NCBI RefSeq assembly: GCF_002259405.1
Contig: NZ_NPFW01000002.1
Location: forward strand, 62,001 to 126,000
Direction of reading: 5' to 3'
Source of the DNA: Rhodococcus sp. 14-2483-1-2
GTDB lineage: Bacteria; Actinomycetota; Actinomycetes; Mycobacteriales; Mycobacteriaceae
Length of the DNA: 64,000 nt
The position numbers and the translations under genes were made by a program. Of the stretch, positions 17,185-25,897 are shown one piece after another (positions within the stretch are counted from its first letter, which is position 1; each line of letters starts with the position of its first letter). The notes beneath the pieces were generated by a model that had not been told where the DNA came from, made no database searches, and saw only the letters and a list, made by a program, of their open reading frames with translations.

Positions 17185-18432
17185 CTACGCCGCGGAACGC
17201 TTGTCCATCCACATGGCGGTGGCCAGTACACCGAGACCGGCCACCGCCAGGCCCGAGCCGACGGCGGCGGGTGCCGTGTAGCCGAAGCCCGCGGCGATCA
17301 CGGCTCCACCGACTGCCGCTCCGATGGCGTTGGCCAGATTGAACGCGGCATGGTTGAGCGATGCGGCGAGCGTCTGGGCGTCCTCGGCCACGTCCATCAA
17401 CCTCGTCTGCAGGCCCGGCACCACCGAGGAGCCGGACGCGCCGATGAGGAACACCACCAGAAGCGCGGTGATCGGATTGTGTGCGGCCACGACGAACACG
17501 GCAAGGAACACGGCCGTCGCGGCCAGACCGACGAAGGTGCCCTTGAGCTGGTAGCGGTCGGCGAGCCATCCGCCGGCATAGTTTCCGACGACCATTCCGA
17601 GTCCGTAGATCATCAGGGCGACCGGAACGAGCGCGCGGGCGAGACCGGCGACGTCGGTCAGCGTCGACGCGATGTAGGTGTACACCGCGAACATGCCACC
17701 GAATCCGACGATGCCCACGAACAGGGTCATCCACACCTGGCTGCGGCGCAGTGCGCCCAGTTCGGTGATGGGGCTGGTGGTCGGCATCGCGTCGAGTCGT
17801 GGCATCCAGAGGACGAGGGCGGCGACGGTGAGGGCACCGATGACGGCCACGAGTGTGAATGCACTACGCCATCCCAGCGCCTGCCCGATCCACGTCGCCA
17901 CCGGGACGCCGACGACGTTTGCGACCGAGAGTCCCATCATGACCATCGCGACGGCCTTGGCTCGCTTACCCGGTTCGGCGAGGTGGGCAGCCACCAGCGC
18001 GGCCACTCCGAAGTACGCACCGTGTGGCAGACCCGCGACGAAGCGCGAGGCAACGAGCTCGTTGAAGCTGGGCGCGAACACCGTGCCGAGGTTGCCGAGC
18101 GTGAAGGCCACCATCAGCGCCAGCAGCAACATCCGCCGGGGGACGCGAGCAGCCAGTGCCGCGATGGTCGGCGCACCGACCACAACGCCGAGCGCATACG
18201 CGGAGATCATGTGGCCGGCCGAGGGCTCGGAGATCCCCATCGTCGTCGCGATGTCCGGCAGCAAGCCCATCGACGCGAACTCCGTGGTGCCGATCCCGAA
18301 GCCGCCGATGGACAGTGCCAACATCGCGAGCTTGCGGCGGGTCGAGTGCGGTCGATGACTGACACTCAGACCACTCGACACCTTGCCGCGCACAGCGCTG
18401 ACTCGGGCAAGAGCGGAATCGGTGACAGTCAC
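17185..18432 (-). CDS. MFS transporter, DHA1/AraJ-Cmx type drug-efflux family
   Basis: 415 residues with 12 predicted membrane helices after a 30-residue polar N-terminus. Family signatures: GGFGIGTTEFASMGLLPDIA in TM1, ISAYALGVVVGAPTIAALAARVPRR spanning the TM2-3 loop (motif A variant), and GLPHGAYFGVAALVAAHLA in TM4-5. This is the arabinose-efflux/chloramphenicol-type branch that exports small hydrophobic molecules by proton antiport. GTG start. Convergent with the siderophore lipoprotein gene; no dedicated regulator is adjacent. Substrate unknown. Confidence 0.9.
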   Translation of the reverse strand: MTVTDSALARVSAVRGKVSSGLSVSHRPHSTRRKLAMLALSIGGFGIGTTEFASMGLLPDIATTMGISEPSAGHMISAYALGVVVGAPTIAALAARVPRRMLLLALMVAFTLGNLGTVFAPSFNELVASRFVAGLPHGAYFGVAALVAAHLAEPGKRAKAVAMVMMGLSVANVVGVPVATWIGQALGWRSAFTLVAVIGALTVAALVLWMPRLDAMPTTSPITELGALRRSQVWMTLFVGIVGFGGMFAVYTYIASTLTDVAGLARALVPVALMIYGLGMVVGNYAGGWLADRYQLKGTFVGLAATAVFLAVFVVAAHNPITALLVVFLIGASGSSVVPGLQTRLMDVAEDAQTLAASLNHAAFNLANAIGAAVGGAVIAAGFGYTAPAAVGSGLAVAGLGVLATAMWMDKRSAA

Positions 18433-18680
18433 AGCAGTACAACCTTCGTGTGCAAATAGGGGGCAGAAGAAGCGGCCGGGATTCGAGCCTGCGATCGGAG
18501 ACCGACCGGGTCCGACCCAGAAGGCAACGTCGCTCCGATCAATTGTCTTCCCCGAGGCAGCTCGTTTCGCGTCGATGAGCGGTGATTGTCCTCACCCGAG
18601 CATCTGCTCGAGCTCCACCCGAGCGCGGTGCGCGTGCCCTCGTTCCGGTGGAGGGCCATCACCGGCTAGGATCTTCGCCA

Positions 18681-18804
18681 GGTCATGAGTGCCAGCATCG
18701 AGCCCCGGCTTGCTGGCCGGCAACCCTCCAACCGCGGTGGGGTGCCCCGGGTGAACGACCAGGCCGATCCGGCATGCGAGTGCCGTATCGACAAGCGCGG
18801 GTCC
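18681..18804 (+). ncRNA. SAM-IV riboswitch
   Basis: The stretch opens GGTCATGAGTGCCAGC and holds in order CCCCGGCTTGCTGGCCGGCA, ACCCTCCAACCGCGGTGGGG, TGCCCCGGGTGAACGACC and the 3' element AAGCGCGGGTC. These are the conserved blocks of the SAM-IV aptamer, an S-adenosylmethionine-binding RNA found in actinobacteria upstream of sulfur-metabolism genes. GGTC at the 5' end pairs with GACC to close P1. It precedes metY-metX, the expected location. Binding of SAM should lower expression of the downstream genes. Confidence 0.92.
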
Positions 18805-18848
18805 GCAGGAAGCGGACCCACTGAACCTTCGGTCCCCAGGGGCCGAAG
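18799..18848 (+). promoter_or_regulatory. expression platform hairpins of the SAM-IV riboswitch
   Basis: Two stems: GGGTCCGC-AGGAA-GCGGACCC (18799-18819), whose left arm re-uses the conserved 3' end of the aptamer, and CTTCGG...CCGAAG with an inner CCC/GGG (18827-18848), which ends 8 bases before the AGGAGG site of the upstream ORF. No U-run follows, so control of translation or Rho-type termination is more likely than intrinsic termination. Mutual exclusion with the aptamer pseudoknot is inferred from the overlap. Confidence 0.55.
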
Positions 18849-18867
18849 CCTGTCAGGAGGTTCTCTC

Positions 18868-18978
18868 ATGTGTTGCTGTACCGATACGCCCCGTAGTGCT
18901 CGACTTCTCGAGCTTCATTCGACATTCGATTCGTCTCGAACAGACTCGTCTCAGAAAACGGAGTATCACCAGCCATGA
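18868..18978 (+). CDS. Cys-rich upstream ORF (putative leader peptide) of metYX
   Basis: 36 codons opening MCCCTDTPRSARLL. AGGAGG lies 7 bases before the ATG, a stronger ribosome-binding site than that of most genes here. Codons 2-4 are a run of three Cys codons (TGT TGC TGT). The TGA overlaps the metY start in an ATGA junction, so metY translation should be coupled to translation of this ORF. Poly-Cys leader ORFs are known in mycobacteria as cysteine-responsive attenuators in front of sulfur genes. Here such an ORF sits between the SAM-IV riboswitch and metY, giving a second control layer. It is too small for homology-based calling; the peptide itself may have no function. Confidence 0.75.
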   Translation: MCCCTDTPRSARLLELHSTFDSSRTDSSQKTEYHQP

Positions 18979-20324
18979 CCGATTCCACCCCCGACGTCGT
19001 CGACGCCACCGGAGCTCCCACCGAGGATCCGTTCACCGATCCCGCGGCCGACTGGAGTTTCGAGACCAAGCAGATCCACTCGGGTCAGACCCCGGACGGC
19101 ACCACCAGGGCTCGTGCGTTGCCGATCTACCAGACCACCTCGTACACGTTCGACAACACCGACCACGCAGCCGCGCTGTTCGGACTGGCCGAGCCCGGCA
19201 ACATCTACACCCGCATCATCAACCCGACCCAGGATGTCGTCGAGCAGCGCATCGCCGCCCTCGAAGGTGGAGTCGCGGCGTTGCTGCTCGCATCGGGTCA
19301 GGCCGCAGAGACGTTCGCAATTCTCAACCTCGCGGAGGCGGGCGACCACATCGTGTCGAGCCCGCGGCTCTACGGCGGCACGTACAACCTGTTCCATTAC
19401 ACGCTCCCCAAGCTGGGCATCACCGTCTCGTTCGTCGACGATCCCGACGACCTCGAGCAGTGGCGCGCCGCGATCACTCCGTCGACCAAGGCGTTCTACG
19501 GCGAGTCGATCTCGAACCCGAAGAACGACATTCTCGACATCCCAGGGATCTCGGCCGTGGCCCACGAGAACGGCATTCCACTGATCGTCGACAACACCGT
19601 GGCGACGCCGTACCTGCTGCAGCCGTTGAAGCACGGTGCCGACATCGTGGTGCACTCCGCGACGAAGTACCTCGGCGGACACGGAACGGCCATCGCGGGC
19701 GTCATCGTCGACGGCGGCACCTTCGATTGGACGCAGGGCCGTCATCCCAACTTCACCACCGCGGATCCGAGCTACCACGGCGTCGTGTTCGCCGATCTGG
19801 GCGCGCCCGCGTTCGCACTGAAGGCACGCGTTCAGCTGTTGCGTGACATCGGTGCTGCAGTCTCGCCGTTCAACGCCTTCCTCATCAGCCAGGGTCTGGA
19901 AACGTTGAGCCTTCGGATCGAGCGGCACGTGGCGAACGCACAGAAGGTTGCCGCCTTCCTCGCCGGTCGCGACGACGTCGTCTCGATCAACTACGCGGGA
20001 CTCGAGTCGTCGCCGTGGTACCAGCGCGGGCAGGAATTGTTGCCGAAGGGGCAGGGCGCGATCATCGCGTTCGAGCTGAAGGGTGGTGTGGACGCGGGCA
20101 AGAAGTTCGTCAACGCACTCACTCTCCACAGCCACGTCGCTAACATCGGAGACGTGCGCTCACTCGTCATCCATCCCGCATCCACCACGCATTCCCAGCT
20201 GACTCCGGAAGAGCAGCTGGCCTCGGGCGTCACTCCCGGCCTGGTGCGTCTCGCCGTGGGCATCGAAGGAATCGACGACATCATCGCCGATCTCGAGGTC
20301 GGATTCAGCGCGGCGGCATCTTGA
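18975..20324 (+). CDS. metY: O-acetylhomoserine sulfhydrylase
   Basis: 449-residue PLP enzyme of the Cys/Met-metabolism fold that converts O-acetylhomoserine and sulfide to homocysteine (or methanethiol to methionine). Landmarks are [10 protein letters not shown] near the start, [11 protein letters not shown], the phosphate-binding [14 protein letters not shown], the PLP-ring residue in [24 protein letters not shown], and the Schiff-base Lys231 in [12 protein letters not shown]. Length fits MetY rather than the shorter MetB/MetC. It overlaps the uORF upstream (ATGA) and metX downstream (TTGA), so three reading frames are chained. Equivalent to mycobacterial metC (Rv3340). Expected to be repressed by SAM through the riboswitch. 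Confidence 0.95.
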   Translation: MTDSTPDVVDATGAPTEDPFTDPAADWSFETKQIHSGQTPDGTTRARALPIYQTTSYTFDNTDHAAALFGLAEPGNIYTRIINPTQDVVEQRIAALEGGVAALLLASGQAAETFAILNLAEAGDHIVSSPRLYGGTYNLFHYTLPKLGITVSFVDDPDDLEQWRAAITPSTKAFYGESISNPKNDILDIPGISAVAHENGIPLIVDNTVATPYLLQPLKHGADIVVHSATKYLGGHGTAIAGVIVDGGTFDWTQGRHPNFTTADPSYHGVVFADLGAPAFALKARVQLLRDIGAAVSPFNAFLISQGLETLSLRIERHVANAQKVAAFLAGRDDVVSINYAGLESSPWYQRGQELLPKGQGAIIAFELKGGVDAGKKFVNALTLHSHVANIGDVRSLVIHPASTTHSQLTPEEQLASGVTPGLVRLAVGIEGIDDIIADLEVGFSAAAS

Positions 20325-21466
20325 GTCACAGCTGCGACACAGGCGTTCGTCCGGAGGCGGTTCTTCCGTCTCCGGACGGGCGGTTGGGCACCATCGACAT
20401 CGGTGGTCTCGATCTCGAGAACGGCGCTCGAATCCCCCAGGTGACCGTCGCGGTGCAGCGGTGGGGCGAGCTCGCCACCGACCGCAGCAACGTGGTACTC
20501 GTCGAACACGCCCTGACCGGGGACTCGCATGTGTCGGGTCCGCCGGACGCCGATCACGCTCTGCCCGGTTGGTGGAACGGAATGGTCGGTCCCGGTTGCC
20601 CCATCGACACCGACGAGTGGTGCGTCGTGGCGACCAACGTGCTCGGCGGCTGCGGCGGGACCACGGGACCGAGCAGCCTCTCTCCCGACGGCACGCCCTA
20701 CGGGTCTCGCTTCCCCGACATCTCCATCCGCGATCAGGTCGCCGCCGAGGCGGCCGTGGCCGACGTACTCGGAATCGAGCGGTTCGCTGCCGTCGTCGGC
20801 GGTTCGATGGGCGGGATGCGCACCCTCGAATGGATCGTGGGCCATCCCGACCGAGTGGCGGCCGCGTTGGTCCTCGCGGTCGGTGCCAGAGCAACTGCCG
20901 ACCAGATCGGTACCCAGACAACACAGATCGCCGCGATCAAGGCCGATCCAGGATGGCTCGGCGGCAACTATCACGACACCGGCACCTCGCCGACGGCCGG
21001 ACTCGGCATCGCGCGGCGCATCGCGCACCTGACGTACCGGACCGAGAGCGAACTCGACATCAGGTTCGGAAACTCACCGCAGAACGACGAGGACCCGTGG
21101 GCCGGTGGTAGATACTCCGCACAGAGCTATCTGGAGCATCAGGCTGCGAAGCTCGTCAACCGGTTCGACGCGGCGACGTACGTCCTGCTCAGCGAAGCGA
21201 TGAACCGTCACGATATCGGCCGTGGCCGCGGCGGAGTGGCCGAAGCTCTTGCGTCCACAGAGGTTCCGACCATCGTCGGCGGCGTCGACTCCGATCGTCT
21301 GTATCCGTTGCGACTGCAGAAGGAGATCGCTCGTGAACTCCCCCAGTGCCGCGGACTCGAAGTGATCCAGTCGCGTGACGGACACGACGGCTTTCTGACC
21401 GAGGCCGATTCGGTGGCGAAACTGCTCGCCGAGACGATGGAGCTGGCCCGCCTCGGTCGGCGCTGA
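20321..21466 (+). CDS. metX: homoserine O-acetyltransferase
   Basis: 381-residue alpha/beta-hydrolase-fold enzyme transferring acetyl from acetyl-CoA to homoserine, the committed step of methionine synthesis. TTG start overlaps the metY stop by four bases. Nucleophile Ser162 sits in [14 protein letters not shown]. Other hallmarks are EHALTGDSH, the oxyanion/substrate stretch [31 protein letters not shown] with the catalytic Asp, and SRDGHDGFL with the catalytic His. Equivalent to mycobacterial metA (Rv3341). Supplies the substrate of MetY and shares its riboswitch control. Confidence 0.96.
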   Translation: MSHSCDTGVRPEAVLPSPDGRLGTIDIGGLDLENGARIPQVTVAVQRWGELATDRSNVVLVEHALTGDSHVSGPPDADHALPGWWNGMVGPGCPIDTDEWCVVATNVLGGCGGTTGPSSLSPDGTPYGSRFPDISIRDQVAAEAAVADVLGIERFAAVVGGSMGGMRTLEWIVGHPDRVAAALVLAVGARATADQIGTQTTQIAAIKADPGWLGGNYHDTGTSPTAGLGIARRIAHLTYRTESELDIRFGNSPQNDEDPWAGGRYSAQSYLEHQAAKLVNRFDAATYVLLSEAMNRHDIGRGRGGVAEALASTEVPTIVGGVDSDRLYPLRLQKEIARELPQCRGLEVIQSRDGHDGFLTEADSVAKLLAETMELARLGRR

Positions 21467-21502
21467 CACCGCTCTCGTCGACCGGGCTCTTGCGCCCTGA
21501 CG

Positions 21503-21820
21503 TCAGTCGGTTCCCAGCGGATCGATCGACAGCGACAGAAAGACGATTGCTCCGCCTACGCAGCCCAGCGCCAGCACATCGAACACGCGACTGCGCACTT
21601 GCAGTGTGCCGACACGAGTTTCGGGCAGGCACAGCCGCAGGACGGCCGCCAGCAGCGCTGCGCATCCGAAGATGAACGCGCCGCGCCGCCAGCGATCGGC
21701 CAGCACCAGAACGAGCGCGGCGAGGACGACGACCGAGACTGCGACGATCGGTAGGTTGCGCGCGACTGCCGCGCGAAATCCCGCGTCGGGCTCGCTTCGC
21801 GCATCCTCTGCGTCGTTCAC
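21503..21820 (-). CDS. DUF3017 membrane protein
   Basis: 105 residues from GTG at 21820, 10 bases after the folD stop; an earlier ATG at 21871 would overlap folD by 41 bases and has little support. Three hydrophobic segments: NLPIVAVSVVVLAALVLVLA, GAFIFGCAALLAAVLRL and VFDVLALGCVGGAIVFLSL, separated by short loops including LPETRVGTLQVRSR. Small three-helix proteins of this kind follow folD in mycobacteria (Rv3355c). Function unknown. The start codon choice is moderately certain. Confidence 0.82.
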   Translation of the reverse strand: MNDAEDARSEPDAGFRAAVARNLPIVAVSVVVLAALVLVLADRWRRGAFIFGCAALLAAVLRLCLPETRVGTLQVRSRVFDVLALGCVGGAIVFLSLSIDPLGTD

Positions 21821-21830
21821 GTCGGTTCGC

Positions 21831-22688
21831 TCAGCTCTCGGCGGCGACGCGTTCGGCGCGCTCGACGACATTGGTGAGCAGGAAGGCCCGCGTCAGCGGT
21901 CCGACGCCGCCGGGGTTGGGCGAGAGGAATCCGGCCACCTCCGCCACACCGTCGGCGACATCGCCGCGCAGTCCGTCCTCGGTGCGGGTCACCCCGACGT
22001 CGAGCACAGCAGCACCCGGCTTGACCATGTCCGCGGTGATCAATCCGGGCACTCCGGCAGCGGCGATGACGATGTCCGCGCGCGAGACCTCGGCGGCCAG
22101 ATCACGAGTTCCGGTGTGACACAACGTGACTGTCGAGTTCTCCGAACGCCTCGTGAGCAGCAGACCGATGGGTCGCCCGACCGTCACTCCGCGGCCGATG
22201 ACCACCGCGTGCGCACCGTCGAGAGCAACGTCGTAGCGGCGCAGCAGGTGCACGATCCCGCGAGGTGTACACGGCAGTGCGGCATCCTTGCCGAGCACCA
22301 GACGGCCGAGGTTGATCGGGTGCAGACCGTCGGCGTCCTTGTCCGGACCGATTCGCTCGAGCGCAGCGTTCTCGTCGAGATGCTTCGGCAACGGCAACTG
22401 AACGATGTAGCCGGTGCATTCGGGGTTGGCATTGAGTTCGTCGATGACGGCCTCGAGATCCGCCTGGGTGATGTCCGCGGGGAGGTCACGACGAATCGAG
22501 GTGATGCCTACTTTGGCGCAGTCGTTGTGCTTGCCCCGGACGTACGCGGCCGAACCCGGATCGTCGCCCACCAACACGGTCGCAAGACCTGGGGTGATGC
22601 CCTGCTCACGCAGCGTTGCCACGCGGGCGGTGAGATCGACGAATATCTCGTCACGGGTCGCTTTGCCATCGAGAATCGTTGCAGTCAC
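21831..22688 (-). CDS. folD: methylenetetrahydrofolate dehydrogenase / cyclohydrolase
   Basis: 285-residue bifunctional enzyme of one-carbon metabolism that oxidises 5,10-methylene-THF to methenyl-THF with NADP and hydrolyses it to 10-formyl-THF. The catalytic triad region SxxYxxxK is SAAYVRGK at 46-53; the substrate loop [11 protein letters not shown], the family signature [14 protein letters not shown] and the C-terminal [14 protein letters not shown] are present. The NADP-binding domain includes [16 protein letters not shown]. Full length. It supplies formyl groups for purine synthesis and methylene groups for methionine; the met genes lie just across a convergent boundary. Confidence 0.97.
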   Translation of the reverse strand: MTATILDGKATRDEIFVDLTARVATLREQGITPGLATVLVGDDPGSAAYVRGKHNDCAKVGITSIRRDLPADITQADLEAVIDELNANPECTGYIVQLPLPKHLDENAALERIGPDKDADGLHPINLGRLVLGKDAALPCTPRGIVHLLRRYDVALDGAHAVVIGRGVTVGRPIGLLLTRRSENSTVTLCHTGTRDLAAEVSRADIVIAAAGVPGLITADMVKPGAAVLDVGVTRTEDGLRGDVADGVAEVAGFLSPNPGGVGPLTRAFLLTNVVERAERVAAES

Positions 22689-22744
22689 CCGGTCATTGTT
22701 CCAGGTTCGGCGTCAGTAGCGGCGCACCGGTCCGATCCCCACCG

Positions 22745-23353
22745 TCAGCCCTCGACGACGAGCCCGTGCGCTGCCGCGTACGCCACGGCCTGCATCAGCT
22801 CGATCTTCGCGCCGCGCACGCTCGCGCTGACCCACAGCGATGCGTCGGCGACGGCTCCGCGCAGATCCGCCTCGTCGAACTTGGCGTCGACGGTACGGGC
22901 ACCTGCGAAATCGACCGAGCGCGCAGTGGCCTTCCTGAAGTCTGCGGACACGAGGTTCGCTTCCCGCATCCGGCACCCCGTCAGATCGAGGCCGCGAAGG
23001 TCCGCGTTGCCCAGTGACGCGAGGGTGAAGTCGACCTCGTCGTACGTCGCCGGACGCATGCGACTGTCGACGAACGTCGATCCCATCATGGTCGAATGAC
23101 GAAAGGTGCTGTGCTGCAAATTGGTCCGAGTGAAGGTGCACGATCGAAATGCGGAGTTCGTGTGAATCGATTCGGTCAGGTCGGTGCCGGTGAAGTCGCA
23201 TTCGGTGAACACCACCGAGTCGGTTCGGACGCCGCTCATGTCCGCGTCGCGAAATGTGCACCGAACGAACTGCCTGCCGGTCCACTCCTGCCCGTCCAGT
23301 CGCGTGTCGGAAAAGTCCTCACCGATCGTCTGTTCGTCGTCCACCTGCCCCAT
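22745..23353 (-). CDS. mfpA: MfpA-type pentapeptide-repeat protein
   Basis: 202 residues from ATG at 23353. Pentapeptide repeats run through most of the protein, with Phe/Leu at every fifth position (FTECDFTGTDLTES, FRSCTFTRTNLQHS, DLRGLDLTGCRM, AKFDEADLRGA). The order and sequence closely follow mycobacterial MfpA (Rv3361c), including VDFTLASLG, DLRGLDLTGCR and the terminal AVAYAAAHGL. That protein folds as a right-handed quadrilateral beta-helix mimicking B-DNA and binds gyrase, protecting it from fluoroquinolones. About 17 residues are added at the N-terminus compared with MfpA. The GTPase partner MfpB and its conservon are not encoded nearby. Divergent from trmL. Confidence 0.85.
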   Translation of the reverse strand: MGQVDDEQTIGEDFSDTRLDGQEWTGRQFVRCTFRDADMSGVRTDSVVFTECDFTGTDLTESIHTNSAFRSCTFTRTNLQHSTFRHSTMMGSTFVDSRMRPATYDEVDFTLASLGNADLRGLDLTGCRMREANLVSADFRKATARSVDFAGARTVDAKFDEADLRGAVADASLWVSASVRGAKIELMQAVAYAAAHGLVVEG

Positions 23354-23386
23354 ACTTCCCGGGCTCGTGATGGCAGAGTGAACCGG

Positions 23387-23851
23387 GTGTTTCGACTCAT
23401 GTTCTTCGAACCCCGCATCCCACAGAACACCGGCAACGCAATTCGCCTGGCCGCCGGGACCGGCTGCGAACTGCACCTGGTGGGCCCGCTGGGCTTCGAC
23501 ATGTCCGAGCCGAAGCTCAAGCGGGCAGGCTTGGACTACCACGATCTGGCGTCGGTGACGGTGCACACCGATCTCCCCTCGGCCTGGGCTGCGCTGGCAC
23601 CGACTCGCGTGTTCGCTTACACCGCCCACGCGGACCGGTCCTACGCCGACGTCGCGTACGAACCGGGCGACGTCCTCCTGTTCGGACCGGAACCGACTGG
23701 ATTGCCCGACGACGTCCTGGACGACCCACACGTGACCGATCGACTGCGAATCCCGATGATTCCGGGCCGTCGATCCTTGAACCTGGCGAACGCGGCGGCA
23801 GTGACGATGTACGAGGCATGGCGGCAACACGGGTACGAAGGCAGCGTCTGA
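23387..23851 (+). CDS. trmL: tRNA (cytidine-34-2'-O)-methyltransferase, TrmL/SpoU family
   Basis: 154 residues from GTG at 23387 (an in-frame GTG three codons earlier is possible). Small SPOUT-class methyltransferase that 2'-O-methylates the wobble base of tRNA-Leu. All knot motifs are present: LMFFEPRIPQNTGNAIRLA (motif 1), VLLFGPEPTGLP (motif 2) and IPMIPGRRSLNLANAAAVTMYEAWRQ (motif 3, SAM-binding knot). Length is typical of TrmL, without the extra N-terminal domain of larger SpoU enzymes. It starts 33 bases from the divergent mfpA gene, as its mycobacterial counterpart (Rv3366) lies near mfpA. Confidence 0.92.
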   Translation: MFRLMFFEPRIPQNTGNAIRLAAGTGCELHLVGPLGFDMSEPKLKRAGLDYHDLASVTVHTDLPSAWAALAPTRVFAYTAHADRSYADVAYEPGDVLLFGPEPTGLPDDVLDDPHVTDRLRIPMIPGRRSLNLANAAAVTMYEAWRQHGYEGSV

Positions 23852-23894
23852 CGGGTTTGCGTTCGAGCGCGCTCGAAGCCCTAGCTTGCCTTTC

Positions 23895-24770
23895 ATGACT
23901 CGAACAATCACTCCACAACGCACGTGGCTCGTCACCGGGGCGTCCTCCGGTCTGGGGCGCGCTCTGACCGAGACCGCCTTGGCAGCGGGCGACACCGTGG
24001 TCGCGGTGATGCGTCGCCCCGAACGCATCGACGACCTGCTCGACGAGCACGCAGAGCCACTGCTCCCGATCGCCTTCGATGTTCGAGACACCGAGTCGGC
24101 CCCCGCCGTGGTCGAGGCGGCGATCGACCGGTTCGGACGCGTCGACGTACTCGTCAACAACGGTGGCGTCGGGCAGATCGGTTCCGCCGAGGAGGTCGAC
24201 GATGCCCGGCTGCGAGACATGCTCGACCAGCATGTGGTCGGTCCCGCCGCTCTCACCCGCGCCGTGTTGCCGGGAATGCGGGCGCGGGGCACCGGAACGA
24301 TCGTGCAGATGAGCAGCCAGGGCGGCCGGATCTCTTTTCCGGGAGCAGGGTCCTACTCGGCCGGCAAATTCGCCCTGGAAGGCTGGTCCGAAGCGCTTGC
24401 CGGCGAGGTCGCATCGTTCGGTATCCGAGTTCTGATCGTCGAGCCCAGCAGATTTCGGACCGGCTTCAACAGCGCCGACGTACTCGAACGCGCAGCCCCC
24501 GTGGATGTGTACGCCGACATCCTCGGCGATGTCAGGGCCGACATGCTCGCGGCCGACGGTCGACAGGAAGGCGACCCGCACCGAGCCGCTCTCGTCATCC
24601 GTCAGTTGGTCGGGGCCGAGTCCGCTCCCCTGCGCATTCCTCTCGGCCGCGAGGCCGTCCGACGGCTGCGCGAGTCGTACCGCCGCGAACTGGCCTCACT
24701 CGAGGCCCACGCCGAACTGTCCTCGAGCGCGGACTTCCCGGGTGTACCCGAATCCGTCCGCCCGGTCTGA
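23895..24770 (+). CDS. short-chain dehydrogenase/reductase, classical type
   Basis: 291 residues from ATG at 23895 (a TTG three codons upstream is unlikely). Cofactor motif TGASSGLG lies near residue 18, NNGG replaces the usual NNAG, active-site Ser is in QMSSQGG and the Tyr/Lys pair in YSAGK. Downstream, the EPSRFRTGF segment closes the substrate pocket. The N-terminal Arg/aspartate pattern after beta-2 (MRRPERID) suggests NADP. Substrate unknown. It precedes a MerR regulator gene by 29 bases on the same strand; that regulator may control it. Confidence 0.88.
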   Translation: MTRTITPQRTWLVTGASSGLGRALTETALAAGDTVVAVMRRPERIDDLLDEHAEPLLPIAFDVRDTESAPAVVEAAIDRFGRVDVLVNNGGVGQIGSAEEVDDARLRDMLDQHVVGPAALTRAVLPGMRARGTGTIVQMSSQGGRISFPGAGSYSAGKFALEGWSEALAGEVASFGIRVLIVEPSRFRTGFNSADVLERAAPVDVYADILGDVRADMLAADGRQEGDPHRAALVIRQLVGAESAPLRIPLGREAVRRLRESYRRELASLEAHAELSSSADFPGVPESVRPV

Positions 24771-24799
24771 CGGCACCGCCCGGACTATCTTCTGTACTC

Positions 24800-25267
24800 A
24801 TGGCGACGACGGATTTGATGAACAGGGCTCTGGCGGCCGTGGCAGATTCGCAGGCATCGCTGACCGTCGAACTGGTGCACGATCTCGTCGAACCCGGAGA
24901 GCTCGCCGAACCACTCGGCATCGCAGAGGTCGCCGAGCTCCTCGATATCTCCGCGCACACCCTGCGGTACTACGAGCGGTGCGGCCTGATCGAGGTTGCT
25001 CGCGACGGACTCGACCATCGACGGTACGACTACGCGGCCGTCAGACGGATCGTGTTCCTCACCCGTATGCGGTTGTCGGGGATGCCGATGCGCGACCTGC
25101 AGCGCTATGTCGAACTCGTCGACGACGGAGAAGACACCGTTCCGGAACGACTCGACATGCTCGTCGAGCATCGAGATACCGTCCGACGACGTATCCGAGA
25201 ACTGCAACTATCGCTCGTGGCAACCGAATACAAGATCGCGACGTACGGCGGTGCCACCGGTCCGTGA
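24800..25267 (+). CDS. MerR-family transcriptional regulator
   Basis: 155 residues. After a 38-residue N-terminal extension comes the winged helix GIAEVAELLDISAHTLRYYERCGLI, with DHRRYDYAAVRRIVFLTRMRLSGMPMRDLQRYVEL as the second half of the MerR DNA-binding domain, and a coiled dimerisation helix LDMLVEHRDTVRRRIRELQLSLVATEYKIA. There is no Cys cluster for metal binding and no ligand domain, so it belongs to the short MerR group (like those beside SDRs) that respond to oxidants or carbonyls or act through protein contacts. It follows the SDR gene and probably regulates it. Confidence 0.9.
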   Translation: MATTDLMNRALAAVADSQASLTVELVHDLVEPGELAEPLGIAEVAELLDISAHTLRYYERCGLIEVARDGLDHRRYDYAAVRRIVFLTRMRLSGMPMRDLQRYVELVDDGEDTVPERLDMLVEHRDTVRRRIRELQLSLVATEYKIATYGGATGP

Positions 25268-25269
25268 CA

Positions 25270-25784
25270 TGGGGGTCGGGTTCTCGGCCGCGACGAAGCC
25301 CGATGGGTCCGTAGACAGCCGGTCGGCCAGTGCCGCCCGGACACGATCGCGTCCCAGAAGTTGTCCGGGTTCGCCGGCGTGTCTTCGACGCAGGAGGTGA
25401 AACTGATTGTGAGCGTCGACAAATCGATCCGGTCCGAGAGGTAGTACTTCTGTGACACCGAACTGTCGAGTTCGCCCTGCCGGCTCGGCAGTGCCGATTA
25501 CACCTCGACGAGATCGGCAGTGTTCGACGCGGCCGCGGCCGGATCGTCGGGAGGTACCCGGTAACGATTTCCTTGCGTTCGACCGGTGCCGGAGCGTGCT
25601 GCCGTGCGGAGCCGCCTGCCATCTCGAGCACCATCACCAACCTTGGCGTAGAAACCGAACCAGCAAGTGGCAGAAACGATTTCGATGGATCGGCGCTAGA
25701 GCACAACAGCAACCCGAACGCGCATCTGGGTACCACGACCGCTGCAGTCAGGGTGCGCGAAACCGGACTTCTACGACGATTCAT
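25270..25784 (-). pseudogene. decayed DUF4349 lipoprotein gene
   Basis: The minus strand keeps pieces of a DUF4349 lipoprotein in two frames. From ATG at 25784 one frame reads MNRRRSPVSRTLTAAVVV, then LLLCSSADP (lipobox-like) and PVERKEIVTGYL. The next frame continues DDPAAAASNTADLVE, hits TAA, then reads RQGELDSSVSQKYYLSD, RIDLSTLTISFTS and NFWDAIVSG, all in register with the family's C-terminal half. About 80 family residues between DLVE and RQGEL are missing and the last membrane helix is gone. So there is at least one frameshift, one stop and an internal deletion. It fills the gap between the MerR gene and the next CDS. Confidence 0.7.
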
Positions 25785-25897
25785 CCCCGGATGCCAGCGG
25801 CACCGTTACACAAACCTGACCGGCTTGCTGCCATGGACTCGCGGGGCGGGGTACCGTGTGCCGCACCGGCCCGTTTCGCTCGTGAAGGAGCTTTCTT

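Noticed and set aside
18685..18867. In-frame extension of the Cys-rich uORF back through the riboswitch to an ATG at 18685
   Set aside because: That ATG is a conserved base triplet of the SAM-IV aptamer (GGTCATGAG) with no ribosome-binding site; the internal ATG at 18868 has AGGAGG at proper spacing.
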